In this document: piece by piece, positions 1-7,559 of the stretch
Layout of the letters: every line of letters begins with the position of its first letter
How positions within the stretch are numbered: position 1 is the stretch's first letter
Origin: a virus
Strand: one strand, 5' to 3'
IMG/VR virus record: IMGVR_UViG_3300024344_003321
Coordinates: 1 to 64,000 of that record
Length of the DNA stretch: 64,000 nucleotides
Notes under the pieces: model-generated
Databases searched by the model: none
What the model saw: only the letters and a program-made list of their open reading frames with translations
Told to the model about the DNA's origin: nothing
Position numbers and translations under genes: made by a program

Positions 1-252
1 TTAGAAGAAAACCGATACAGAAAAATCGTAAATGCAGATGCAAGACGAATTGCTTGGTTTGTTAATAATTCAATGTCAGAAAATTATGATGATATGCCTG
101 AATCAATGAGAAAGAAATGGGTTAAAGCGGAATATAAAAAAGAACGATATATGGCAAAAAAATTTTTGGAATCAAAAAAACAGAATGAAAGTGTTGAAAG
201 TAAAGTAAGACAAATCATCAGAGAAGAAATTCAAAAGTTGAATGAAAAGTGA
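1..252 (+). CDS. Hypothetical protein, 3' part only
   Basis: The reading frame is open from the first base of the window and stops at TGA 250-252, so the N-terminus lies outside. The 83 visible residues are highly charged and lysine-rich, ending in a predicted helix with the pattern VRQIIREEIQKL. I do not recognise the family. It lies a few hundred bases upstream of the capsid scaffold gene, so a head-region protein is possible, but that is position only. The stop overlaps a GTG that probably starts the next gene. Confidence 0.6.
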   Translation, partial: LEENRYRKIVNADARRIAWFVNNSMSENYDDMPESMRKKWVKAEYKKERYMAKKFLESKKQNESVESKVRQIIREEIQKLNEK

Positions 253-438
253 TTAAAATTTAAAGCAGGTGATAATATTATTGTTAATACTGGAGGTAAA
301 GATATTAAAGCAATAATAAATCCAGAAATTGATAGTAAGCTTAAGGGAATATATTGGAAAGCTCAAGATGCATATAATGTGTTATTTAATAACAAGACAT
401 CTCAATATATTCCAAGCAAATATATAAGAAAAAGATAA
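249..438 (+). pseudogene. Small hypothetical gene with an apparent 1-base frameshift after its start
   Basis: GTG at 249 overlaps the upstream stop in the GTGA arrangement common in this genome. Read from it, the frame stops after four codons (V I K I). Dropping one A from the AAAA run at 255-258 would give a start M-I-K-F-K-A-G-D and an open frame to TAA 436-438, about 62 residues. The downstream frame has no ATG, GTG or TTG start of its own near its 5' end. This is an assembly indel, a real inactivating mutation, or translation by frameshift. The predicted protein (GDNIIVNTGG near the start) resembles small SH3-like phage proteins, but no function can be assigned. Confidence 0.45.
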
Positions 439-450
439 ATAAGGGTATAT

Positions 451-693
451 ATGGGGTATAACAAACGAAACACAAACAAAATAGAAATTACTGGGACACG
501 GGTTGAAGTGAAACATAATAATATAGAGTTTGCATTAAAGAAATTTAAGAATAAGATAAAAGATTCTAATTTGATGTTAGAACTAAGGGAGCGTCAAACT
601 TATAAGAAAAAATCTGATAAAAAACGAGAAAAACAAAATTTAATTAAAATAAGACATAAATATAAACAAGAAAAAGAAAATAATTTATATTAA
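451..693 (+). CDS. rpsU: Ribosomal protein bS21 homologue
   Basis: This 80-residue basic protein has the bS21 layout: a short N-terminal strand with VEVKHNNIEFALKKFKNK (residues about 18-35, matching the bS21 pattern of V-x-(V/E)-N-x-x-(I/F)-E-x-A-L-R-x-F-K), then LMLELRERQTYKKKSDKKR and a lysine-rich C-terminal helix ending in LY. bS21 sits on the 30S subunit near the mRNA exit and the 3' end of 16S rRNA. Phage copies of bS21 are known and are thought to replace the host protein to favour phage mRNA. An N-terminal extension of about 15 residues precedes the core. It stands alone upstream of the late promoter of the scaffold gene. Confidence 0.85.
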   Translation: MGYNKRNTNKIEITGTRVEVKHNNIEFALKKFKNKIKDSNLMLELRERQTYKKKSDKKREKQNLIKIRHKYKQEKENNLY

Positions 694-707
694 AATTTAA
701 TTTATTC

Positions 708-721
708 ATATTTATATATGA
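708..721 (+). promoter_or_regulatory. Candidate late promoter (TATTTATANNTGA box)
   Basis: ATATTTATATATGA is repeated almost exactly at 4170, 7497, 9307 and 11335, always in a gap before a structural gene. This copy lies 118 bases upstream of the scaffold gene. T4-like late promoters are a single AT-rich -10 box (TATAAATA in T4). Here the + strand box reads TATTTATA. The role is inferred from recurrence and position. Confidence 0.5.
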
Positions 722-729
722 AACTAAAT

Positions 730-805
730 ACACCGTTTATAGAAGGGTTTTACGGTGTCTAAATATCCCCTAAAGTAACTTACCTATTATAGGTCTTAAT
801 ACCTA
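730..805 (+). other. Structured leader before the scaffold gene
   Basis: ACACCGT (730-736) can pair perfectly with ACGGTGT (752-758) around a 15-base loop. Downstream, ACCTA (782-786) and ACCTA (801-805) can each pair with the same TAGGT (790-794), giving two mutually exclusive small hairpins. No T-run follows, so it does not look like a terminator. An effect on mRNA stability or translation of the scaffold gene is possible. Confidence 0.35.
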
Positions 806-838
806 TATTTCCAATAAAATAAATAATGGAGAATCGCA

Positions 839-1918
839 ATGAGTGATTTATTAAAAGAAGCAATCGCTGATGCTAAAGCAGTCCGAGAAACGGCTTTACA
901 GAATGCGAAAATGGCTCTACAAGAGGCATTTACACCTCATTTAAAGTCAATGTTATCTGCTAAACTGCGTGAAGATGATGACGAGTATGCAGACGATGAT
1001 GATTTTGAAGGTGAAGAAGAATTTGGTGGTGAAGATGAATTTGCCGGCGAAGATGAAATCGAGGGTGGTGCAATAAGTGATGAAGTTCCAAGTGATGATA
1101 TAGACATAGATATGGATATGGGTGACGAGGAACCAGAGATGGAAGAAGAAGGTATCATTGAAATAGATGGTGTCAAGTACGCTCCAATCGTATCAGAAGA
1201 TGAATTAGAAACCGACGAATTTGGAGGTGATGATGAGGAATTTGAAGATGACGAGGAAGCACTTGATTTGGAATCCATAATTCGAGAATTAGAAGCTGAC
1301 ATAAATGAAGAGGACGATTTAGAGGAATCTGATAATCCTTATGATAATAATGAACAGCACAATGACTATAAATCGGTTAAAACTGAATCTGCAGATGAAG
1401 ATGAGGATGAAGAATTTGAAGTAGATGAATCCTTATTTTTAGAAGATGACGATTTAGACGAGGAAGTCGACCAATCATCAGGTATTGGGACTGGTACAGG
1501 AAAAGGTAGCACAGATAAATCTTCCGGTATTGGAAATTCAAATAAAAAACTAAAAGAAGTTACTGCACAATTATCAGAGTATAAGGAAGTAGTTGGTTTT
1601 TTACGAGATAAATTAAGCGAAGTAAATATTTTAAATGCTAAATTATTATTTACAAATAAAATATTTAAACAATATGCTTTATCCAATAATCAAAAGATGA
1701 AAGTGGTAGAAAACTTTGATAGAGCTCGTACAACACGAGAAATCAAATTGGTTTATACTACTTTATGTGAAAACTTTACCAGCACAGGCCCGGTAAAACG
1801 AAAATCAATTAACGAATTAGCAAGTGCTAAATCAGGCTCAACTAAACCTTCTCGTAAGATAATTACAGAAGAATCTGCAGTTGCAAATAGATTTAAAAAA
1901 CTTGCTGGTATTAACTAG
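839..1918 (+). CDS. 22: Prohead core scaffolding protein (gp22-like)
   Basis: This 359-residue protein lies directly upstream of the major capsid gene, the place of gp22 in T4-like phages. Residues 1-42 are helical, about 44-225 are extremely acidic (long runs of Asp and Glu), and about 238-300 are helical or coiled-coil, followed by a basic tail ending KKLAGIN. In T4, gp22 forms the inner prohead core and is degraded by the gp21 protease after (L/I)-x-E sites. Several such sites occur here, for example LESIIRELE. The ATG is preceded by GGAG with good spacing. Overall sequence similarity is weak by eye, so the call rests on context, composition and architecture. Confidence 0.75.
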   Translation: MSDLLKEAIADAKAVRETALQNAKMALQEAFTPHLKSMLSAKLREDDDEYADDDDFEGEEEFGGEDEFAGEDEIEGGAISDEVPSDDIDIDMDMGDEEPEMEEEGIIEIDGVKYAPIVSEDELETDEFGGDDEEFEDDEEALDLESIIRELEADINEEDDLEESDNPYDNNEQHNDYKSVKTESADEDEDEEFEVDESLFLEDDDLDEEVDQSSGIGTGTGKGSTDKSSGIGNSNKKLKEVTAQLSEYKEVVGFLRDKLSEVNILNAKLLFTNKIFKQYALSNNQKMKVVENFDRARTTREIKLVYTTLCENFTSTGPVKRKSINELASAKSGSTKPSRKIITEESAVANRFKKLAGIN

Positions 1919-1929
1919 GAGATAATATA

Positions 1930-3603
1930 ATGAGTAATTATATAAATGAAACTCTATTAGATACATCACCATATAAGAAGCAGCAAGATGCTGCAGCAAA
2001 ACTTATTGTAAAATGGGAAAAAACAGGATTATTAGATGGTCTAAATGAAGGGTATCAAAAAAATAACATGGCTATGATGCTTGAAAATCAAGCAAAGCAG
2101 CTATTAAACGAGGCATCAGTTGGTAGTCCAAGTGGTGGAAGTGTAGGTAGTGCATTTAAAGGTGATGAAGAATGGTCAGGTGTTGCATTACCATTGGTTA
2201 GACGGATTTTTGCTGATATAGCAGCTCAAGAATTTGTATCAGTTCAACCAATGAATTTACCATCTGGTCTTATATTTTACCTTGATATGACACATGGAAC
2301 AACATCAGGTGGATTTACTGCAGGTGAAGGTAGTTCTGTATTTGGTAAACAAGGTCCATTTTCTCCATCAGGCTCATCAGCCCCATATGGTGAAGATACA
2401 GGATTTTATGGTGCAGGTCGCTATGGATATACTGCTCCAAGTCAATCTGTAACAGTTCATTTAGATGGTGCAGTTGCTGCATCAATGAAGGACATCAACT
2501 TTGATGCTGATGTTTCACAATCTTATGGTGGAGCTCTTTGGAAAATGACTGGAACTTTAACTGCAAATAGAGTAGATGTACTATCAGCCAGAGGATGGGC
2601 ATTCTCAGGATATGGCGGTGGTGCAACAGGTTCTGCGGGTACCGTATTAAATCAATTTGTATCAGTTGATACTTCAAAAGAAGGAGCATCAAGTCATACA
2701 GTTACAGCAATAGTATCTGGTTCAACAGCAGCTATTGTGCAGGGTAATTATACTGTACAGTACTTTGAACAACCGACTGAAGCAATTAGAGGTGACTTTG
2801 AACAAACAACTACTGGCTTTGGTGCTAATCCAGAAACTGATTTAAACATTCCTGAAATTAACTTGAACCTAAAATCAAGACCAATCGTTGCTAAGACTCG
2901 TAAGTTGAAAGCAGTTTGGACTCCTGAAATGGCTCAAGATTTGAATGCTTATCATTCAGTTGATGCTGAAGCAGAATTAACATCAATGTTATCTGAATAC
3001 ATTTCAATGGAAATAGATTTAGAAATATTAGATATGTTAATTGCAGATGCAGTAACAGTCGATTATTGGTCAATGAAGCCAGGTAATGATTACGATTCAC
3101 AATCTAACTCATTTGTAAATACAACATTTTATGGTACACGCTTCGAATGGTATCAGACATTAGTTCAAAAGATACAAAAAGTATCTAATGAAATACATCG
3201 TTTGACATTAAGAGGTGGAGCTAACTTTGTTGTGTGTTCACCAAAAGTGGCTACTATACTTGAATCGTTGCCAGGATATAACGCTAACTTACCAGGTGGT
3301 GATTTAGCAGCTAATCAGCAATTTTCAATGGGTGTAACTAAAATTGGTGCAGTAAATAATCAGTATCAAGTTTACAAGAATCCTTATATGCATGAGAATA
3401 CAATTCTCTTAGGATATAGAGGTACTAACTTCTTGGAAACAGGTGCTGTTTATTCACCATATGTTCCATTGATTATGACTCCGCTAGTATATGACCCTAA
3501 GAACTTCCAACCAAGAAAAGGTGTGATGACACGATACGCTAAGAAGATGGTTAGACCAGAGTTCTATGGTAAGATATATGTAGCTGACCTTAATATGCTG
3601 TAA
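1930..3603 (+). CDS. 23: Major capsid protein (gp23-like)
   Basis: This 557-residue protein (T4 gp23 has 521) has the gp23 signature PLVRRIFADIAAQEFVSVQP, followed by MNLPSGLIFYLD near residues 80-115, and a C-terminus with NPYMHENTILLGYRG and MTPLVYDPKNFQPRKG. It is the main hexamer subunit of the head. The prohead protease is expected to remove an N-terminal propeptide. The site LLNE|AS after Glu61 fits the (L/I)-x-E rule and lies close to the T4 cleavage position (after residue 65). The start is preceded by AGGAG. It follows the scaffold gene by 11 bases, so the two are probably co-transcribed. Confidence 0.95.
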   Translation: MSNYINETLLDTSPYKKQQDAAAKLIVKWEKTGLLDGLNEGYQKNNMAMMLENQAKQLLNEASVGSPSGGSVGSAFKGDEEWSGVALPLVRRIFADIAAQEFVSVQPMNLPSGLIFYLDMTHGTTSGGFTAGEGSSVFGKQGPFSPSGSSAPYGEDTGFYGAGRYGYTAPSQSVTVHLDGAVAASMKDINFDADVSQSYGGALWKMTGTLTANRVDVLSARGWAFSGYGGGATGSAGTVLNQFVSVDTSKEGASSHTVTAIVSGSTAAIVQGNYTVQYFEQPTEAIRGDFEQTTTGFGANPETDLNIPEINLNLKSRPIVAKTRKLKAVWTPEMAQDLNAYHSVDAEAELTSMLSEYISMEIDLEILDMLIADAVTVDYWSMKPGNDYDSQSNSFVNTTFYGTRFEWYQTLVQKIQKVSNEIHRLTLRGGANFVVCSPKVATILESLPGYNANLPGGDLAANQQFSMGVTKIGAVNNQYQVYKNPYMHENTILLGYRGTNFLETGAVYSPYVPLIMTPLVYDPKNFQPRKGVMTRYAKKMVRPEFYGKIYVADLNML

Positions 3604-3617
3604 ACAATACTTAACCA

Positions 3618-3655
3618 GTGATATGGGAGCTGATTAATTTCAGCTCCTTAATCAC
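3618..3655 (+). other. Strong hairpin between capsid and following gene
   Basis: GGAGCTGA (3626-3633) pairs perfectly with TCAGCTCC (3640-3647) around a TTAATT loop. An outer GTGAT/ATCAC stem (3618-3622 with 3651-3655) can extend it. No U-run follows, and the next ribosome binding site begins within 10 bases. It could be an mRNA stabiliser or processing site that sets capsid message levels, or a weak terminator. Confidence 0.5.
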
Positions 3656-3673
3656 ACTAATAGGAGAAAAAAT

Positions 3674-4096
3674 ATGCCGTTTATAAAAAAAACACATACA
3701 TTTGAAGGTTTAAAGTATAATTTAGATAATAAGGATAGAGTGGCTGCTTCTGCTGCAACACAAGGTGTTGACATTGGAGTTGTAACTCAGGCTACAAATC
3801 ATGCTACTGGTGTCACTCTTAACAAGCGAGCTGGTGTAATTACATTGGCTGGTGATGCTGTGGCAGCAACAACGAATGTGGAATTTACTTTTACTAATGA
3901 TACGATTAAAGCTGATTCCGTTATTTTATTGACTATGCAAGATGAGAATACCACGGATAACAAACAACTTGCATGTGCAGTCCATACGATTGCAGCAGGT
4001 AGCTGTGTTATAACAATAGTTAATCCTCATTCTGCTACAAGTACAAGTGCAACTGCTAGTAAGATTCATTTCTTAATTATTAATAGTACTGCTTAG
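3674..4096 (+). CDS. Putative head decoration/structural protein
   Basis: This 140-residue protein is rich in Thr, Ala, Val and Ile with a predicted all-beta pattern (GVITLAGDAVAATTNVEFTF, then SVILLTMQDEN, SCVITIVNP, KIHFLIINS). It has an AGGAG ribosome site and is followed by a clear terminator, so it closes the capsid transcription unit. Small beta proteins just after gp23 in related phages are usually virion components such as decoration proteins. I do not recognise a specific named family. A role outside the head is not excluded. Confidence 0.5.
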   Translation: MPFIKKTHTFEGLKYNLDNKDRVAASAATQGVDIGVVTQATNHATGVTLNKRAGVITLAGDAVAATTNVEFTFTNDTIKADSVILLTMQDENTTDNKQLACAVHTIAAGSCVITIVNPHSATSTSATASKIHFLIINSTA

Positions 4097-4128
4097 TAAC
4101 TTATACTAATGTATAAAAAACCTTAAAG

Positions 4129-4156
4129 GGGGTGGATTAAATTCTATCCCTTTTTT
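4129..4156 (+). terminator. Rho-independent terminator after the capsid unit
   Basis: The arms GGGGTGGA (4129-4136) and TCTATCCC (4143-4150) form an 8-bp stem with two G-U pairs and a 6-base loop. TTTTTT follows at once. A flanking A-tract (4125-4127) can extend the stem. This is the clearest intrinsic terminator in the window. The next late promoter-like box lies 14 bases downstream. Confidence 0.8.
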
Positions 4157-4169
4157 GTTATATTTGCTT

Positions 4170-4183
4170 ATATTTATAGATGA
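4170..4183 (+). promoter_or_regulatory. Candidate late promoter (TATTTATANNTGA box)
   Basis: ATATTTATAGATGA lies right after the terminator and 31 bases before the neck protein start. It restarts transcription for the neck/tail unit. It belongs to the recurrent set seen at 708, 7497, 9307 and 11335. Confidence 0.5.
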
Positions 4184-4214
4184 GTTATAACCATATTCTT
4201 TTTTGGAGAGTTTA

Positions 4215-5420
4215 ATGTCAAAGTTTAATTATATATATTCTGACCCAACTATATCTACACCCGCATCAGGTTCAACCCCGTATGGGACTTATGACAACGA
4301 TGCGTCGTTTGTTACGGAAAGTGTTGATATATGTAAATGGGTTGCTCGTAGATTGGGTCACCCTGTTATGCAATTGGAATTTAATTCGGGTTCGATATAT
4401 GCTATGTTTGAGGAATCCATATCAGAATATTCTTTGCATATAAATCATTATAATATGAAAAATTGGATATGGGAATCATATGGTTCGGATTCTAAACTAT
4501 CAGGGTCAGGGTGGTCAAATAATAGTGAAAACAGAATGGGGACTGGTTCAGCGACTGTAACACATCCACACATGGGAACGACCTTTTTATTATCAGACCA
4601 ATATGGTGAAGCGATTGGGTTGGGTGGAACAAAAACTATGCACACAGGTTCAATAACTATTACAGGTTCAAAGCAAGTTTATGATTTAGATAATGGTTCT
4701 AATATACCTGCATCACATAAAGGAAAAAGGTTAGAAATTCATACAGTATTTAATCAAGGTCCATCATCTATTACAAGATTTTATGACCCATTTACGGGTA
4801 ATTATGACCAAAGGAATATGTTAGATAGTTTTGGGATGGGCAATGTATCTCCTGCAGTATCATTTATATTACGACCAGTTTCGCATGATATAACACGAGC
4901 ACAAGCAATCGAAACAAATGATATTATAAGAAAATCTGCATATTCATTTGAATTGATAAATAACCAACTTAGAGTATTTCCAGTCCCAGAATCAGATGAT
5001 GATGGGAATAAAATATTCTTTAAATATTATGTGAAAGAAGATAAGCAATCTACCGCAAGTACATTTACGGATAACAGAGTAACAGACCCATCGAATGCAC
5101 CTTACAAATTTATAACATATTCAGAGATTAATGCACCAGGAAGACAATGGATACGAAAATTCACATTAGCATTGTCAAAGGAATTATTGGGTATTATTAG
5201 AAGTAAATATGCATCATTACCTCTACCAAATGGTGAAGTAGCTATGGATGGTGAATCATTGAAAGCAGAAGGTAGAGAAGAAAAAGCACAAATGTTAGAG
5301 GAATTAAAGGAATTTTTAGATTCAGTTTCATTATCTGAAAAAGCTAGGCAAGAACAGGAGCAGGCTGAATCTGCACAGCAAGTATTAGCTAAAGCCCCAT
5401 TAGGGATTTACATAGGATAA
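4215..5420 (+). CDS. 13: Neck protein (gp13-like)
   Basis: This 401-residue protein has an N-terminal region ICKWVARRLGHPVMQLEF and EESISEYSLHINHYNMKNWIWESYG typical of the gp13-type neck/head-completion proteins of marine T4-like phages, and a long C-terminal helix rich in Glu and Lys (about 340-385). gp13 with gp14 seals the portal after packaging and joins head to tail. The neighbours fit: a gp14-like gene follows after 4 bases and a gp15-like gene comes soon after. I use ATG 4215 because GGAG at 4205-4208 sits 6 bases upstream. The in-frame TTG at 4203 overlaps that site and is unlikely. Confidence 0.7.
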   Translation: MSKFNYIYSDPTISTPASGSTPYGTYDNDASFVTESVDICKWVARRLGHPVMQLEFNSGSIYAMFEESISEYSLHINHYNMKNWIWESYGSDSKLSGSGWSNNSENRMGTGSATVTHPHMGTTFLLSDQYGEAIGLGGTKTMHTGSITITGSKQVYDLDNGSNIPASHKGKRLEIHTVFNQGPSSITRFYDPFTGNYDQRNMLDSFGMGNVSPAVSFILRPVSHDITRAQAIETNDIIRKSAYSFELINNQLRVFPVPESDDDGNKIFFKYYVKEDKQSTASTFTDNRVTDPSNAPYKFITYSEINAPGRQWIRKFTLALSKELLGIIRSKYASLPLPNGEVAMDGESLKAEGREEKAQMLEELKEFLDSVSLSEKARQEQEQAESAQQVLAKAPLGIYIG

Positions 5421-5424
5421 TTTT

Positions 5425-5892
5425 ATGGCAACCAATAAACCATTTTTTGTTCCACAAAAGGAAATAGATTTAATTGACTCTATGAATGAGGAGTTAATTG
5501 ATGATATTGTTGGTCAAACAGTAGATATATATAAAATAACGGTAGATGATACTGAAACCAATTTATATGGTGAATCTACTACAAAATATTATAATAAAGG
5601 ATTTAGAGTAAATTGTTTAATAATGTATGATGAGCCTGTTGTCAATTTAGATGAATTTGGACCAGATACAGGGGGGAGTATTGAGTTATATTTTCATAGG
5701 ACAACTTTAAAGGAAGCTAATTTTTATCCAGAAGTTGGGGATATTGTAGATTGGAATCGCCAATATTATGAAATGAATGCTGTAACAGAACCACAATTGA
5801 TTGCAGGACATCAGGGGTTTAAACATGAAATTAAAGTTGCTGCTCATAGAATAAGAACATCTAATTTACAGATAGAGGAACGAATAAAATAA
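5425..5892 (+). CDS. 14: Neck protein (gp14-like)
   Basis: This 155-residue protein contains LYGESTTKYYNKGFRVNCLI, then GGSIELYFHR and PEVGDIVDWNRQYYEM. This pattern of a YGE motif, a chemically simple beta core and a GD-(I/F)-(V/L)-(D/E) strand fits the small gp14-type neck proteins of marine T4-like phages (T4 gp14 is longer, 256 residues). It would act with gp13 at the head-tail joint. The stop TAA shares a base with the ATG of the next gene. The identification rests on motif style plus position. Confidence 0.6.
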   Translation: MATNKPFFVPQKEIDLIDSMNEELIDDIVGQTVDIYKITVDDTETNLYGESTTKYYNKGFRVNCLIMYDEPVVNLDEFGPDTGGSIELYFHRTTLKEANFYPEVGDIVDWNRQYYEMNAVTEPQLIAGHQGFKHEIKVAAHRIRTSNLQIEERIK

Positions 5893-6293
5893 TGGCTGTA
5901 CAAGAAATAACAAATAAAACGATAACTAAATTTGATTCATCTCATCCAAATTATAATTCTGAGCTTATCAAACGAAAAGAAGTGAATGGTAATCAGGATT
6001 ATGTAAAGTCCGATGATAGTGCAACGGACATATACGGTGAAAATACATACCAAGCACAATCAGAACCAAATGGAAATCTTAAAATGGAAGAGATGATGGG
6101 TAAGATGATGGGAAAACTTGACAATTTATCAGGAACAAATTCTCAAACTGGAACTGAAGCAGTTGAAGTAGATATTCAACGAGAAATAGCTATATCAATG
6201 GTTGACCAAAATGCAGTTAAATCAGAAGTAACATATGGTAGAGTGAAAAACAATAAGAATAAGTTGAAACGATTTAGAAGGATGAATAAATAA
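5892..6293 (+). CDS. Hypothetical protein in the neck operon
   Basis: This 133-residue, hydrophilic protein begins MAVQEITNKTITKF, very like the start of the next protein (MAVNPITNKHIVVG). It has a Met-rich helix around residues 59-70 (MEEMMGKMMGKL) and a basic C-terminus (KNKLKRFRRMNK). TAATG overlaps join it to both neighbours, so translation is coupled. I do not recognise it. It may be a minor virion or assembly protein of the neck/tail junction. Confidence 0.6.
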   Translation: MAVQEITNKTITKFDSSHPNYNSELIKRKEVNGNQDYVKSDDSATDIYGENTYQAQSEPNGNLKMEEMMGKMMGKLDNLSGTNSQTGTEAVEVDIQREIAISMVDQNAVKSEVTYGRVKNNKNKLKRFRRMNK

Positions 6294-7165
6294 TGGCTGT
6301 AAATCCAATTACAAATAAACATATAGTTGTAGGAAAAAATATTGACCGCTCTAAGCAAGTATCAACTAAAGGGTCAGTACAACGGGGTGTTAGTGGCCGT
6401 TCTGCAGCCACATCAATAGTACCTGGAAAAGACTATACTAAAAATTATGCTATCACTTTAAAGGATGTGGATAGTGCAATTTTAAGTCACATAAAACAAG
6501 TGCTTAGACCAAAAGTTAAAGAAAGTAATGAAATGGTCGATGTACCTGTATTATATGGTAATGAGGAAAGGTGGGTGTCGGCTAAAAAACGAGGATATTT
6601 ACGAGATGAGCATGGTACTCTAATGTTGCCACTTATAATGCTACGGCGTATTTCCCATGATGCAAATACAATGTCTGGACAACGGTATTCACATGATATT
6701 AACAATGAATATGCATCAGTATTACGAAATTCAAAGTGGTCAAAAAACAATAGATATGATAGGTTTTCAGTACAAACGGGTAAAAAACCCGTATATGAAA
6801 ATATATTAACTACTATGCCAAATTTTAGAACAATAACTTATGATTTTGTGTTATGGACTAATTATATGGAACAGATGAATGAATTAGTGGAATTATTTAT
6901 AGAAGAAAATAATAAATATTGGGGTGAATCTGAAGGTTATAAATTTTTAGTAAATAGTGAAACAATTAGTGATTCATCGGACTTTGCACAAGATAGTGAA
7001 CGGTTTATAAAAATGAATTTACAGATATTTGCTCAAGCATATCTATTACCAGAATATATAAGCTCAGTAGTTACAGAAAAAATTTCAACAAGTAAGAAGG
7101 AAGTATCATTTTCAAAAGTTATATTTGGATTTGAAGGTGATGCATCAGATAGTCAAGTAAGTTAA
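6293..7165 (+). CDS. 15: Tail completion / sheath stabiliser protein (gp15-like)
   Basis: This 290-residue protein contains VPVLYGNEERWVSAKKRGYL, then LMLPLIMLRRIS, and ITYDFVLWTNYMEQMNELVELFIE, with a late FIKMNLQIFAQAYLLPE strand. T4 gp15 shows the same order: a VPITYAS strand, LPRI, and YELSIFTRYEDDMFQIVEQ. gp15 forms the terminal hexamer that caps the tail tube and sheath and docks to the neck. The length is close to T4 (272). The position just before the sheath gene supports this. It overlaps the preceding gene by one base. Confidence 0.7.
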   Translation: MAVNPITNKHIVVGKNIDRSKQVSTKGSVQRGVSGRSAATSIVPGKDYTKNYAITLKDVDSAILSHIKQVLRPKVKESNEMVDVPVLYGNEERWVSAKKRGYLRDEHGTLMLPLIMLRRISHDANTMSGQRYSHDINNEYASVLRNSKWSKNNRYDRFSVQTGKKPVYENILTTMPNFRTITYDFVLWTNYMEQMNELVELFIEENNKYWGESEGYKFLVNSETISDSSDFAQDSERFIKMNLQIFAQAYLLPEYISSVVTEKISTSKKEVSFSKVIFGFEGDASDSQVS

Positions 7166-7188
7166 AAAAAACAAATGTAGGAGGTTAC

Positions 7189-7461
7189 ATGGATAGTACA
7201 AAGCAATTTTCAGATGATGAAATGAAACAATTAAAAGAAATTCAAGAAGCATATTTAGAAATACAGCATAATTTAGGGCAAATAGCTGTAGGTAAATTAA
7301 GATTAGAACAACAAATTTTTAAATTAGATGAATTAAAAATTAATTTAGAAAATGAATTTATTAAGACTCAGGAAGTTGAGCTTAATTTTGTTGAAAAAGT
7401 CAATAAAAAATATGGTGAGGGTGTGCTTAACCCAGAAACTGGAGAATTTGCACCAAAATAA
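7189..7461 (+). CDS. Small coiled-coil protein
   Basis: This 90-residue protein is almost entirely predicted helix (residues about 7-75), with a heptad-like pattern of Leu, Ile and Gln/Glu, then a short tail GEGVLNPETGEFAPK. The ribosome site is a strong GGAGG. Short coiled-coil proteins in this position are common in marine T4-like phages, but I know of no assigned function. It ends the neck transcription unit, before the next late promoter-like box. Confidence 0.6.
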   Translation: MDSTKQFSDDEMKQLKEIQEAYLEIQHNLGQIAVGKLRLEQQIFKLDELKINLENEFIKTQEVELNFVEKVNKKYGEGVLNPETGEFAPK

Positions 7462-7496
7462 AATAATAAAAAAATATTGTTTGCAACATTTGTATT

Positions 7497-7510
7497 ATAT
7501 TTATATATGA
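7497..7510 (+). promoter_or_regulatory. Candidate late promoter before the sheath gene
   Basis: ATATTTATATATGA is identical to the boxes at 708 and 11335 and lies 49 bases upstream of the sheath ATG, in a gap of about 100 bases that has no other evident feature. Confidence 0.5.
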
Positions 7511-7559
7511 TATATAATGGTTATTATATGCTTTAAAAAATTCACAAGGAGACCTCAAA

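Noticed and set aside
937-1302. Minus-strand frame of 121 codons opposite the scaffold gene
   Set aside because: It is a serine-rich mirror of the acidic Asp/Glu codon runs on the + strand, with no ribosome site or independent support.
4203-4214. TTG at 4203 as start of the gp13-like protein
   Set aside because: The codon overlaps the GGAG ribosome site that serves ATG 4215.
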